Shown here: piece after piece, positions 1 through 5,522 of the stretch
How positions within the stretch are numbered: the stretch's first letter is position 1
Layout: the number at the start of each line of letters is the position of its first letter
Assembly: GCA_016880395.1 (NCBI GenBank)
Contig: JAEHDN010000237.1
Location: 1 to 5,989 of the forward strand
Direction: 5' to 3'
Length of the DNA: 5,989 bases
DNA from: Candidatus Eiseniibacteriota bacterium
GTDB lineage: Bacteria; Eisenbacteria; RBG-16-71-46; SZUA-252
Made by a program: the position numbers and the translations under genes
The notes under the pieces: generated by a model
Told to the model about the DNA's origin: nothing
The model's input: only the letters and a program-made list of their open reading frames with translations
Database searches by the model: none

Positions 1-1171
1 CCCCGAGGCGGCGGGCGACCATGAGAGCGCGCTCGCCATTCCGCTGCGCGGTCTCCGTCTCCCCCATTCGAAGCTGCACGTCGCCCAGGCGCCGCACGAC
101 CTCGACCGTCAGGTCGGAATCGGGCGCAAACTGGTCGGCGAGCGCGAGTGCCGTCTCGTACTCGGCGCGTGCTTCGGTCAGCTGATCGCGATCGGCGTAG
201 AGGTCGCCCAGCCCCTCGCGTGAGAGGACGGTCTCGCGCGGGAAACTGCGCTCGAGCGCCAGCGCGAGCGCCTGCCGGAGCAGGTTCTCCGCGCCGGCAA
301 AATCCCGGCGTTTCCGGCGAAGGTTCCCCATGCAGAAGAGGGCGCGCGCCTTGCCGCCGGCGTTGCCGACCTCTGTGTGCATCTGAAGGGCGCGGCGGTA
401 GTGCTCCTCGGCAAGGTCCCACTCGCCCATCTTCTCGTGCACGATCCCGAGGTTGTGGACGTAGGTTGCCGAGTCGTGGAAGAGCCCGGACCGCTCGCCG
501 ATCCGGAGCGCCTGCTCGAGAAATCGAGCGGCCTCCTTGAACCGGCAGTGGTTCTTGTGGAGGAGCCCGAGGCTGTTGTAGGCGGATGCCATGCCGGCGT
601 CGTAGCCGGCGCGGCGGTAGGTCGCGATCGCGCTCTCGAAGTACTCCCGCGCGGCATTCCAGTCGCCCGTGCGGAGCGCGATCACGCCGAAGATCATCTC
701 GGTCCGCCCGATGTCCAGGTTCAGCGTGGTCTCGCGCAGGAGCCGGTAGGCGAGCGACGCGGCGCGCTGGGCGGCGCGGTAGCGGCCGCGCTCGAAGAGG
801 AGTAGAGCCAGGCTCGCCGAAAGGCGGCCGGCCTGTTCGCGCGTGACGTGGGGGCGAAGCCTGCGGTGGAGATCGTGGAGCGCGTCGACCGCTTCGTTCA
901 AGTCGCCGCGGTGGCGCAGGCATTCGACGATCTGCGTGCCGATCCGGAGTTGGGCCTCGCGGCTCTTCGTGCTGGCGATGCCCGACTCGGCGTCGAGGGC
1001 TCGGCGGTAGTACTCCAGCGCCACGACGTAGTTGTCGGCCGCGAAGTAGAGGTCGCCTAGCTCCTGGGCCTTGTGCTCGCCGTGCGATCCAGCTTCCGGC
1101 GTGGGGCGCGGGAGGGGACCCTGGGTCCGGTGCAGAACGTCGGATCTATGCTTCGGGACGAACCCGTCCAT
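1..1171 (-). CDS. Tetratricopeptide-repeat (TPR) protein, possibly a regulator (3' end outside window)
   Basis: The frame is open without a stop from an ATG at 1171 to the left edge, giving 390 residues; the C-terminus lies outside the window. The start is well fixed: GAGGG (1181-1177) sits 5 nt upstream, and an in-frame TAG (1198-1196) closes the frame above it. Residues 1-32 are a polar, Pro/Arg-rich tail with no signal peptide, so the protein is probably cytoplasmic. From about residue 33 it is a continuous superhelix of TPR units. Six units start at about 157, 197, 237, 277, 317 and 357, an exact 40-residue period, each with the pattern (A/S)..LG......G....A...(Y/L)..AL. Earlier, less regular units start near 33, 73 and 115. 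TPR arrays bind peptides or partner proteins. Forty-residue repeats occur in LGN-type scaffolds, and TPR arrays also form the sensory part of some transcription activators. Whether an effector domain (for example sigma-54 AAA+ or HTH) follows cannot be seen. It is probably co-transcribed with the small secreted protein gene ending at 1261. Confidence 0.9.
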   Translation of the reverse strand, partial: MDGFVPKHRSDVLHRTQGPLPRPTPEAGSHGEHKAQELGDLYFAADNYVVALEYYRRALDAESGIASTKSREAQLRIGTQIVECLRHRGDLNEAVDALHDLHRRLRPHVTREQAGRLSASLALLLFERGRYRAAQRAASLAYRLLRETTLNLDIGRTEMIFGVIALRTGDWNAAREYFESAIATYRRAGYDAGMASAYNSLGLLHKNHCRFKEAARFLEQALRIGERSGLFHDSATYVHNLGIVHEKMGEWDLAEEHYRRALQMHTEVGNAGGKARALFCMGNLRRKRRDFAGAENLLRQALALALERSFPRETVLSREGLGDLYADRDQLTEARAEYETALALADQFAPDSDLTVEVVRRLGDVQLRMGETETAQRNGERALMVARRLG

Positions 1172-1202
1172 TCCGACCCTCGTTGTAAAGCAGAACTACG
1201 GG

Positions 1203-1259
1203 GCGCGGCTCGGCGGCAAAGCCGAGCCGCGCGCACCCGGTGCGCTGGACGAGGCGTCC
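1203..1259 (-). promoter_or_regulatory. Three tandem RNA hairpins between the secreted-protein and TPR genes
   Basis: Read on the minus strand, three inverted repeats follow one another just after the stop codon of the secreted-protein gene. The first is GGACG/CGTCC, a 5-bp stem with a 3-nt loop (1259-1247). The second is GCGCAC/GTGCGC, a 6-bp stem with a 3-nt loop (1245-1231). The third is a perfect 12-bp GC-rich stem, GCGCGGCTCGGC with its complement, and a 6-nt loop (1232-1203). The second and third overlap by 2 nt. The sequence after the last stem is only weakly T-rich, so this is not a clear intrinsic terminator. I infer an attenuator or 3'-stabilising structure that lets the upstream gene be expressed more strongly than the TPR gene. 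Confidence 0.6.
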
Positions 1260-1262
1260 GTT
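1247..1262. repeat. Direct repeat, 3' copy (flanks the secreted-protein gene)
   Basis: The 16-mer GGACGAGGCGTCCGTT recurs at 1683-1697 with one base deleted. This copy covers the last two bases of the secreted-protein stop codon and the first 3' hairpin. The two copies bracket the coding region about 435 bp apart. On the transcribed minus strand both copies begin AACGGACGCCT and can fold GGAC against GTCC. Confidence 0.6.
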
Positions 1263-1557
1263 ACCAGCGCGAGCCGTAGCCCATCCGCACCAACCGCAGG
1301 TACTCCAACACCAGGCTCCAGCCTGATCTCGAGCCACTCGCCGTCGTGGACTGGACCGAGGAGGTATTCATCCTCGCTCCCGACTTCACGACTACGCCGT
1401 CGCCATCACCCTTGGTATCCGGGGGGTTGTTGGGATCCGGAAATTGCTCCCAGGAATAGGGTTTGGCAACTGCGGTGGGCAAAGTGGCCGGCGTCAGGCA
1501 GAGCGCGGTGAAGAGGAGACACATGCCGATGAGGCGGCGTGGAACGTTCACCCTCAT
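1261..1557 (-). CDS. Small secreted protein of unknown family (98 aa)
   Basis: I do not recognise the family. The protein starts with a clear Sec signal peptide: a basic n-region (R2, R7, R8), a hydrophobic core over about residues 9-27, and an Ala-Val-Ala cleavage site before K32. No lipobox precedes C13 or C20. The mature part is about 67 residues: an Asp/Pro-rich stretch (40-48), a GDGDG motif (50-54) followed by VVVK, a Ser/Thr-rich linker (64-78), and a hydrophobic-basic tail starting at W80 (SLVLEYLRLVR) and ending in GSRW. The tail could form an amphipathic helix. The gene has a strong AGGAG (1569-1565) 7 nt before its ATG. Third positions of the last 39 codons are mostly G or C, which supports the annotated frame to the TAA. 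It has its own upstream promoter and lies 89 nt before the TPR gene on the same strand. It may be a signal, an effector or a structural peptide; function is unknown. Confidence 0.78.
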   Translation of the reverse strand: MRVNVPRRLIGMCLLFTALCLTPATLPTAVAKPYSWEQFPDPNNPPDTKGDGDGVVVKSGARMNTSSVQSTTASGSRSGWSLVLEYLRLVRMGYGSRW

Positions 1558-1672
1558 TCCCTTGCTCCTCGACGAAGCGACACCCGGCGCGTCAGCCGCT
1601 TCGCGTGTGTGGTATCCGGCAGTTCGTCATGGGACGTCTAGCCGCGGTGGCTGGACCGCCGGCCGAGAGGGA

Positions 1673-1697
1673 TGTCCTGGGAGGACAGGCGTCCGTT
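1673..1697 (-). promoter_or_regulatory. Leader with two mutually exclusive hairpins
   Basis: In the minus-strand transcript the GTCC at about 1686-1683 can pair in two ways. It can pair with the upstream GGAC (1694-1691), giving a 4-bp stem with a 4-nt loop. Alternatively, as part of TGTCCT (1687-1682), it can pair with the downstream AGGACA (1678-1673), giving a perfect 6-bp stem with a 3-nt CCC loop. Only one can form at a time. The element lies in the predicted leader of roughly 160 nt of the secreted-protein gene. No known riboswitch class was recognised. The stems are short, so a regulatory role is an inference. Confidence 0.4.
1683..1697. repeat. Direct repeat, 5' copy (flanks the secreted-protein gene)
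   Basis: GGACAGGCGTCCGTT matches the copy at 1247-1262 apart from a single-base deletion (15 of 16 positions). It lies in the leader, downstream of the predicted -10 box. In the transcript it reads AACGGACGCCTGTCC and contains an AnGGA core like that bound by CsrA/RsmA proteins, but a core this short is weak evidence. Confidence 0.55.
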
Positions 1698-1722
1698 GAC
1701 GAAAACTGCCGCGTTATCGGAG

Positions 1723-1751
1723 AGGATACGTGCCCTCCCCGTGAACGTCAA
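1723..1751 (-). promoter_or_regulatory. Predicted sigma-70-type promoter for the secreted-protein/TPR unit
   Basis: On the minus strand, TTGACG (1751-1746; 5 of 6 to the -35 consensus) is followed by exactly 17 nt and then TATCCT (1728-1723; 4 of 6 to the -10 consensus). Transcription would begin near 1716, giving a leader of about 160 nt before the ATG at 1557. The box lies 28 nt beyond the phosphatase stop codon, so the small gene need not depend on read-through. The rest of the gap 1558-1778 holds the leader hairpins and one repeat copy; I see no gene or clear intrinsic terminator in it. Confidence 0.6.
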
Positions 1752-1778
1752 GACCAACTTTGGCTTGCGACGCGCTTT

Positions 1779-2732
1779 TCAGGCCCGGGCGGGCTGGGCT
1801 CCGCCGCGAGCCGCGCGGCGAGCCTCGCTCAGGACGAGCCCGTAGCGGAGCCCCCGCGTGGATACGTAGACACCGTTGACCGCAAAGCGGTTCACGAATT
1901 CACACAGGATGATGGCGCCGGCGGGGATGATGTCCGCGCGGCCCCGGCTCACCCCGGCGAGGTCGCGGCGCTGGGTCAAGGGTATGGAGCAGAGGTGCTT
2001 CGCGATGGCGTCGATGCGCTCGCGGGTGAGGTGGTGGTTCTCGATCCGGGAAGGGTCGTACTTCACGAGCCCCAAGTCCAAGGCTCCGAACGCTGTAACG
2101 GTCCCTCCCACCCCGATGGCCCGGTCGACTCCGGCGGCGCTGAAGGTGCTGAGCTTCTCCGCGAAGATCTCGAGGACGTGGGAGCGAACCGCCTGGAGCT
2201 CGGCCTCGCTGGGAGGGTCGGAGTCGATGAGGCGCTCGGTGAGCCGGACACAGCCCAACTCCAGGCTGATGACCTGCGTCCCGCGCTCCCCCTCGCCGGT
2301 GATGATCTCGGTGCTTCCGCCGCCGATGTCCACCACCACAGCGCGGCCCGGCGAAGAGCCCTGGCCGCTCAGAACCGCCAGGAAGACGAGCTGTGCCTCC
2401 TCCTCACCACTAAGAATTTCAACGGGATAGCCGATTCGCTCGGAGAAGCGGGCTGCGATCTCGGGGCCGTTCCGGGCGACGCGGAAGGCGTTGGTGCCGG
2501 CGACCCGGATGCGGCTTGCCCCGCTGTACTCGGCTTCGTGGACGAAACGCTCGAGACACTCGAGTGTCCGGGCTGCGGCGGCTTCGTCGATGAGCCCCGT
2601 CCGGTCGATCCCCTCGCCGAGGCGTGAAATCTCGCCCATGCGATGGGCCGTACGCAGGCGCTCGCGTTCGTCGACGTCCGCCACGAGGAGGCGGACCGAA
2701 TTGGTGCCGATGTCGACGGCGCCAATCCTCAA
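1779..2732 (-). CDS. ppx: Ppx/GppA family phosphatase (exopolyphosphatase or pppGpp phosphohydrolase, short form)
   Basis: This is a 317-residue ASKHA-fold phosphatase of the Ppx/GppA family, which removes terminal phosphate from inorganic polyphosphate and/or converts pppGpp to ppGpp. Family signatures appear in order: DIGTNSVRLLV (7-17, phosphate 1 loop), TNAFR (80-84), SGEEEA (108-113, holding the expected catalytic Glu), VVDIGGGSTE (133-142, phosphate 2 loop), GVGGT (207-211, nucleotide/polyP region), RADII (265-269) and STRGLRYG (291-298). It ends soon after the catalytic core, so it lacks the C-terminal HD-like and helical extension of the roughly 500-residue E. coli enzymes. It resembles the short Aquifex/actinobacterial type. 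Polyphosphate and pppGpp activity cannot be told apart by sequence. The start is TTG; no ATG or GTG is available before an upstream in-frame TAG, and no good Shine-Dalgarno is visible, so initiation may be weak. It is divergent from rlmN. Confidence 0.93.
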   Translation of the reverse strand: MRIGAVDIGTNSVRLLVADVDERERLRTAHRMGEISRLGEGIDRTGLIDEAAAARTLECLERFVHEAEYSGASRIRVAGTNAFRVARNGPEIAARFSERIGYPVEILSGEEEAQLVFLAVLSGQGSSPGRAVVVDIGGGSTEIITGEGERGTQVISLELGCVRLTERLIDSDPPSEAELQAVRSHVLEIFAEKLSTFSAAGVDRAIGVGGTVTAFGALDLGLVKYDPSRIENHHLTRERIDAIAKHLCSIPLTQRRDLAGVSRGRADIIPAGAIILCEFVNRFAVNGVYVSTRGLRYGLVLSEARRAARGGAQPARA

Positions 2733-2774
2733 AGTGGAGTCTGATGGACCGGAAACGGCCTACCCCCCGCAGGA

Positions 2775-2800
2775 CGGGGCCGCGGCCCGCGCGGGCCCCG
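2775..2800. promoter_or_regulatory. GC-rich palindrome in the divergent ppx/rlmN control region
   Basis: A perfect 14-bp palindrome GGCCCGCGCGGGCC (2784-2797) is overlapped by a longer inverted repeat, CGGGGCC (2775-2781) with GGCCCCG (2794-2800). It ends 5 bp before the -35 box at 2806 and lies about 43 bp before the ppx start codon. It could be an operator or part of the ppx leader. At this GC content a chance origin is possible. Confidence 0.4.
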
Positions 2801-2805
2801 AATGG

Positions 2806-2834
2806 TTGACTCCTACCGTAGAGGAACGTAGCAT
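2806..2834 (+). promoter_or_regulatory. Predicted sigma-70-type promoter of the rlmN-kinase-regulator operon
   Basis: TTGACT (2806-2811; 5 of 6 to consensus), 17 nt, then TAGCAT (2829-2834; 4 of 6). The predicted transcription start is near 2841. This gives about 50 nt of leader before the ATG at 2892 and argues against the in-frame GTG at 2841 as the main start. Confidence 0.6.
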
Positions 2835-2882
2835 ACGGCAGTGGTGTTTGTAAAGACGGAAGCTGTTATCAGAACGGAAAAT

Positions 2883-2886
2883 GGAG
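2883..2886 (+). promoter_or_regulatory. Ribosome-binding site that fixes the rlmN start
   Basis: GGAG lies 5 nt upstream of the ATG at 2892. No equivalent motif stands before the upstream in-frame GTG codons at 2841 and 2844, so 2892 is the preferred start. Confidence 0.7.
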
Positions 2887-2891
2887 CACCC

Positions 2892-3950
2892 ATGAAGCCT
2901 CTGGACCCGCGCGACCCGCTGGTCGGCATGACTATTACCGAGCTGGAGCGAGCGATGATGTCCCTGGGGGAAAAACCCTTCCGGGGCCGTCAGATCGCGG
3001 ACTGGATCTATGCCCATGGGATCGCTTCGTTTGGGGAGATGACAAACCTGCCCCTCCCGATGCGGACCCACCTCGAGGAGCACTTCCGGGTCGGGTCGCT
3101 GGAGGAGCGGGGCCGCCGGGAGACGCCGGATCGAAGGACCCGCAAGGTCGCCTACGCCCTGGACGACGGCGGCCTGATCGAGTCGGTCTACATGTCCACC
3201 ACGCGGCGCTACACGTTCTGCCTGTCGTCCCAGCAGGGATGCGGATTCGCCTGCCGCTTCTGCGCGACCGGTCGCATGGGACGGGGTCGGAACCTCACCT
3301 CGGGGGAGATCGTCGAGCAGGCGCTCCGGCTCCGGCGCGAGCTGCCCCCCGGCCAGAAGGAGTTCAACGTGGTCTTCATGGGGATGGGGGAGCCGCTCGA
3401 GAACTACGACGCGGTCATGCGCGCGCTCGACCTCATCACCGGCCCCCACGGCCTCCACGTCCCGACGAAGCGGATCACGATCTCGACGGTAGGCCTCGTG
3501 CCGCAGATCCTGCGCCTCGCGAGCGAAGGGCGCCGGTACCGGCTCGCCATCTCGCTCCACGCCGCCACGGACGACCTGCGATCGAAGCTCATGCCCGTGA
3601 ACCGGACCTTCCCGCTCGAGCCTTTGATGCGCGCGGTGCGCACGCACATCGAGCGGGTGGGCGAGCGGGTCACGTTCGAATACATCCTCATCGAGGAGAT
3701 CAACGATACGCTCGCGGACGCCGCGAAGCTGGTGCGGCTCGTGGGCCAGCTTCCCTGCCGCGTGAACCTGATCCCCTACAATCCGATCGGCCCCGGCCGC
3801 TTCCGGCGGCCGTCGCCGGAGCGGATCCAGCGGTTCGTCGATCATCTCGGGCCGCGGGTTCCCGCCGTGACCGTGCGCTACAGCCAGGGCGTCGAGATCG
3901 GCGCCGCCTGCGGCCAGCTCGCGGGCGAGAAGGAGATCGCGCTCCGCTAG
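2892..3950 (+). CDS. rlmN: 23S rRNA (adenine2503-C2)/tRNA (adenine37-C2) methyltransferase RlmN
   Basis: This is a 352-residue radical-SAM enzyme that adds a methyl group to C2 of A2503 in 23S rRNA, and in E. coli also to A37 of several tRNAs, affecting peptidyl-transferase function and fidelity. An N-terminal accessory domain (about 1-95; FRGRQIADWIY at 30-40) precedes the radical-SAM barrel. The 4Fe-4S ligands are C117, C121 and C124 in GCGFACRFCATG. The two catalytic cysteines are present: C110, seven residues before the first cluster ligand as in E. coli C118, and C340 in GAACGQLAG, which corresponds to E. coli C355, the residue that carries the methyl. GMGEP (164-168) is the SAM-binding motif; EYILIEEIND (263-272) and NLIPYNP (292-298) are family blocks. 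All key residues are intact and the length is normal. Cfr is unlikely because this is a standard RlmN in a housekeeping-like setting. It is the first gene of an operon with the kinase 15 nt downstream. Confidence 0.96.
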   Translation: MKPLDPRDPLVGMTITELERAMMSLGEKPFRGRQIADWIYAHGIASFGEMTNLPLPMRTHLEEHFRVGSLEERGRRETPDRRTRKVAYALDDGGLIESVYMSTTRRYTFCLSSQQGCGFACRFCATGRMGRGRNLTSGEIVEQALRLRRELPPGQKEFNVVFMGMGEPLENYDAVMRALDLITGPHGLHVPTKRITISTVGLVPQILRLASEGRRYRLAISLHAATDDLRSKLMPVNRTFPLEPLMRAVRTHIERVGERVTFEYILIEEINDTLADAAKLVRLVGQLPCRVNLIPYNPIGPGRFRRPSPERIQRFVDHLGPRVPAVTVRYSQGVEIGAACGQLAGEKEIALR

Positions 3951-3959
3951 CGCGGAGCG
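3940..3959 (+). promoter_or_regulatory. Stop-codon hairpin masking the kinase ribosome-binding site
   Basis: CGCTCCGC (3940-3947) and GCGGAGCG (3952-3959) form a perfect 8-bp stem around a TAGC loop. The loop holds the rlmN stop codon TAG (3948-3950). The right arm contains GGAG (3954-3957), the best Shine-Dalgarno for the ATG at 3966 (8-nt spacing). A ribosome reaching the rlmN stop would melt the stem and expose the site, so kinase translation is probably coupled to rlmN translation. The structure is seen in the sequence; coupling is inferred. Confidence 0.6.
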
Positions 3960-3965
3960 GCGACG

Positions 3966-5522
3966 ATGCTCGGCACCCTGCGGGGTCGCCTGCTCGCTCT
4001 CTTCTTCCTCGTCGCGCTGATCCCCTCCCTGGGACTCACCCTGTTCGTCACGCAGTACCTCGCGCGGAGCCTCGCGACCCTGCGAAACCCGGAGACGGAG
4101 CGCGCGCTCGCGCAATCCCTCGAGGTGATCCGGGGAGGGCTCGAGCGACTCGCGAGCGACGCGCGCCAGCACGCCGAGGTGATGGCGCTCGACCCGGAGA
4201 CGATCCGCCTCGCCCGCGCGAACCGGAACGCGGACCTGGAGCGCTTCCTGAGGGACGAGGCGCGGAATCGCGGCATCGACTACGTCTGCTACTACGACAT
4301 GCGCGGCGGCGCGCGGCGGGTGTTCGGAGCGCGCCTGGGCCCACGCATCAGCCTGCCCGAGCCCGAGGCCTCCTCGCTCGCGCAGGCCGTGGAGCATGGC
4401 GGGCTCATCACGGGGGACGACGCTCCGCGCCAGGTGAGCGGCCTGGCACCGGTCGATTCCGTCCACGTGATCCTCGCCGGGTACCAGCTCGACCCGGAGA
4501 TCTCCTCCGAGATCGTCGCGTTGCAGCGCAATCTCTCGATGTACCGGAGGCTGGGCGTCTACACCTGGCTCTCTCAGCGAAGCCTCTGGATCTTCGCCAC
4601 GCTCTGGAGCCTCGTGCTCGGGGCCGTCAGCTTCGCGCTCGCTTGGGCCGTCTCGCGCGGGATCGCCCGGCCCATCCTCGCGCTCCAGTCGGCCATGGAG
4701 CGGGTCTCGGGCGGGGACCTCGGCGGGCGCGTGGTCCCCTCGGGCACACGCGAGGTCCGGTATCTCGCGGGCGCGTTCAACCGCATGGTGGAGGAGATCC
4801 GCGCCTCGCGCCGGGCGCTCCTGCGTGCCGAGCGGCTCGCCGCGTGGCGCGAGGTCGCCCGCGCGGTGGCCCACGAGATTCGCAATCCGCTCACCCCGAT
4901 CCAGTTCGCGCTCCAGAGGCTCCGCGAGGAGGCGAAGCGGGGCGAGCCGCCGCGCGCCGACGTGGTCGCGGAGAACGCGGACGCGATCCTGCGCGAGGTG
5001 CGCTCGCTCCAGGAATTCGCCACCGCTTTCTCCGCCGTGGCGCAGCTTCCGGAGCCGCGATTCGCTCCCACCGACCTCGCGGATCTGGTCGAGGACGCGG
5101 CGCGGCTCTATCGCGGATCGTCACCGGTGGAATTCCGCGTTGAGGTGGAGCGACCCGTTCCCTTAGCCTGGGCCGATGCGGGGCAGATCCAGCGCGTCCT
5201 CGTGAACCTGATCAAGAACGCAGTCGAGATCCTGGGCGATCGCGGCCTCGTGATCCTGCGCGTGCGCCGGGACCCCGAGCCGGGCGGCGCCGGACTCCTC
5301 CTCGAGGTCGAGGACAACGGGCCGGGCATGGATCCCGCGACGGTGGAGCGCGCTGCCCACCCCGGTTTCACGACCAAGTCCACGGGGAGTGGGCTCGGAT
5401 TGACCCTGGTGCAGCGCATCGTGGAGCAGCACGGCGGCCGGTTCGGACTGGACTCGAGCCCGGGCGTGGGAACGCGAGCCTGGGTGTCCTTGACCACGGC
5501 GGAGGGGCAGGAGAAGACGTGA
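3966..5522 (+). CDS. NtrY-like membrane sensor histidine kinase
   Basis: This 518-residue two-component kinase is anchored in the inner membrane. TM1 is at about 8-29 and TM2 at about 207-231, enclosing an extracytoplasmic sensor of roughly 175 residues that I cannot assign to a named domain; its ligand is unknown. A HAMP linker (about 232-284) begins RGIARPILAL. The dimerisation/phosphoacceptor domain has H303 in AHEIRNPLTPIQ, the H-box form typical of NtrY kinases. The ATPase domain has N414/N418 in LVNLIKNAVE (N-box), DNGPGM (450-455, G1), PGFTTK (466-471, F-box) and GSGLGL (474-479, G2). All catalytic motifs are intact, so it should be active. The stop overlaps the GTG start of the NtrC-type regulator by 4 nt, which marks that regulator as its partner. 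A link to nitrogen metabolism should not be assumed, since NtrY-like kinases serve many signals. Confidence 0.94.
   Translation: MLGTLRGRLLALFFLVALIPSLGLTLFVTQYLARSLATLRNPETERALAQSLEVIRGGLERLASDARQHAEVMALDPETIRLARANRNADLERFLRDEARNRGIDYVCYYDMRGGARRVFGARLGPRISLPEPEASSLAQAVEHGGLITGDDAPRQVSGLAPVDSVHVILAGYQLDPEISSEIVALQRNLSMYRRLGVYTWLSQRSLWIFATLWSLVLGAVSFALAWAVSRGIARPILALQSAMERVSGGDLGGRVVPSGTREVRYLAGAFNRMVEEIRASRRALLRAERLAAWREVARAVAHEIRNPLTPIQFALQRLREEAKRGEPPRADVVAENADAILREVRSLQEFATAFSAVAQLPEPRFAPTDLADLVEDAARLYRGSSPVEFRVEVERPVPLAWADAGQIQRVLVNLIKNAVEILGDRGLVILRVRRDPEPGGAGLLLEVEDNGPGMDPATVERAAHPGFTTKSTGSGLGLTLVQRIVEQHGGRFGLDSSPGVGTRAWVSLTTAEGQEKT

Noticed and set aside
178..657. 159-codon minus-strand frame inside the TPR gene
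   Set aside because: It is a shifted reading of the TPR region, Ser/Arg/Thr-rich and without repeats. The clean TPR translation in the neighbouring frame explains the DNA.
1203..1232. Strong intrinsic terminator after the secreted-protein gene
   Set aside because: The stem is excellent, but the following bases on the minus strand lack a run of T, so it is listed as a regulatory hairpin rather than a terminator.
1202..1379. Frameshift in the secreted-protein gene (another minus-strand frame stays open past the stop)
   Set aside because: The alternative frame has clearly fewer G/C third positions than the annotated frame, which keeps strong bias to its TAA; no frameshift is needed.
1539..2627. 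362-codon plus-strand frame opposite ppx
   Set aside because: It is antisense to the ppx gene and its sequence carries no domain; ppx motifs are all intact on the other strand.
2841..2891. Upstream GTG start for rlmN adding 17 residues
   Set aside because: It falls at the predicted transcription start, has no ribosome-binding site, and the extra residues are not typical of RlmN. The ATG at 2892 has a good GGAG.
2760..4874. 704-codon open frame on the minus strand across rlmN and the kinase
   Set aside because: It is antisense to two genes with complete catalytic motifs, its translation is His/Arg/Glu/Pro-rich without domains, and it is the usual by-product of GC-rich codon bias.
3239..5143. 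634-codon open frame on the plus strand
   Set aside because: It is an out-of-frame reading of rlmN and the kinase, dominated by Arg/Ala/Pro, with no recognisable motif.
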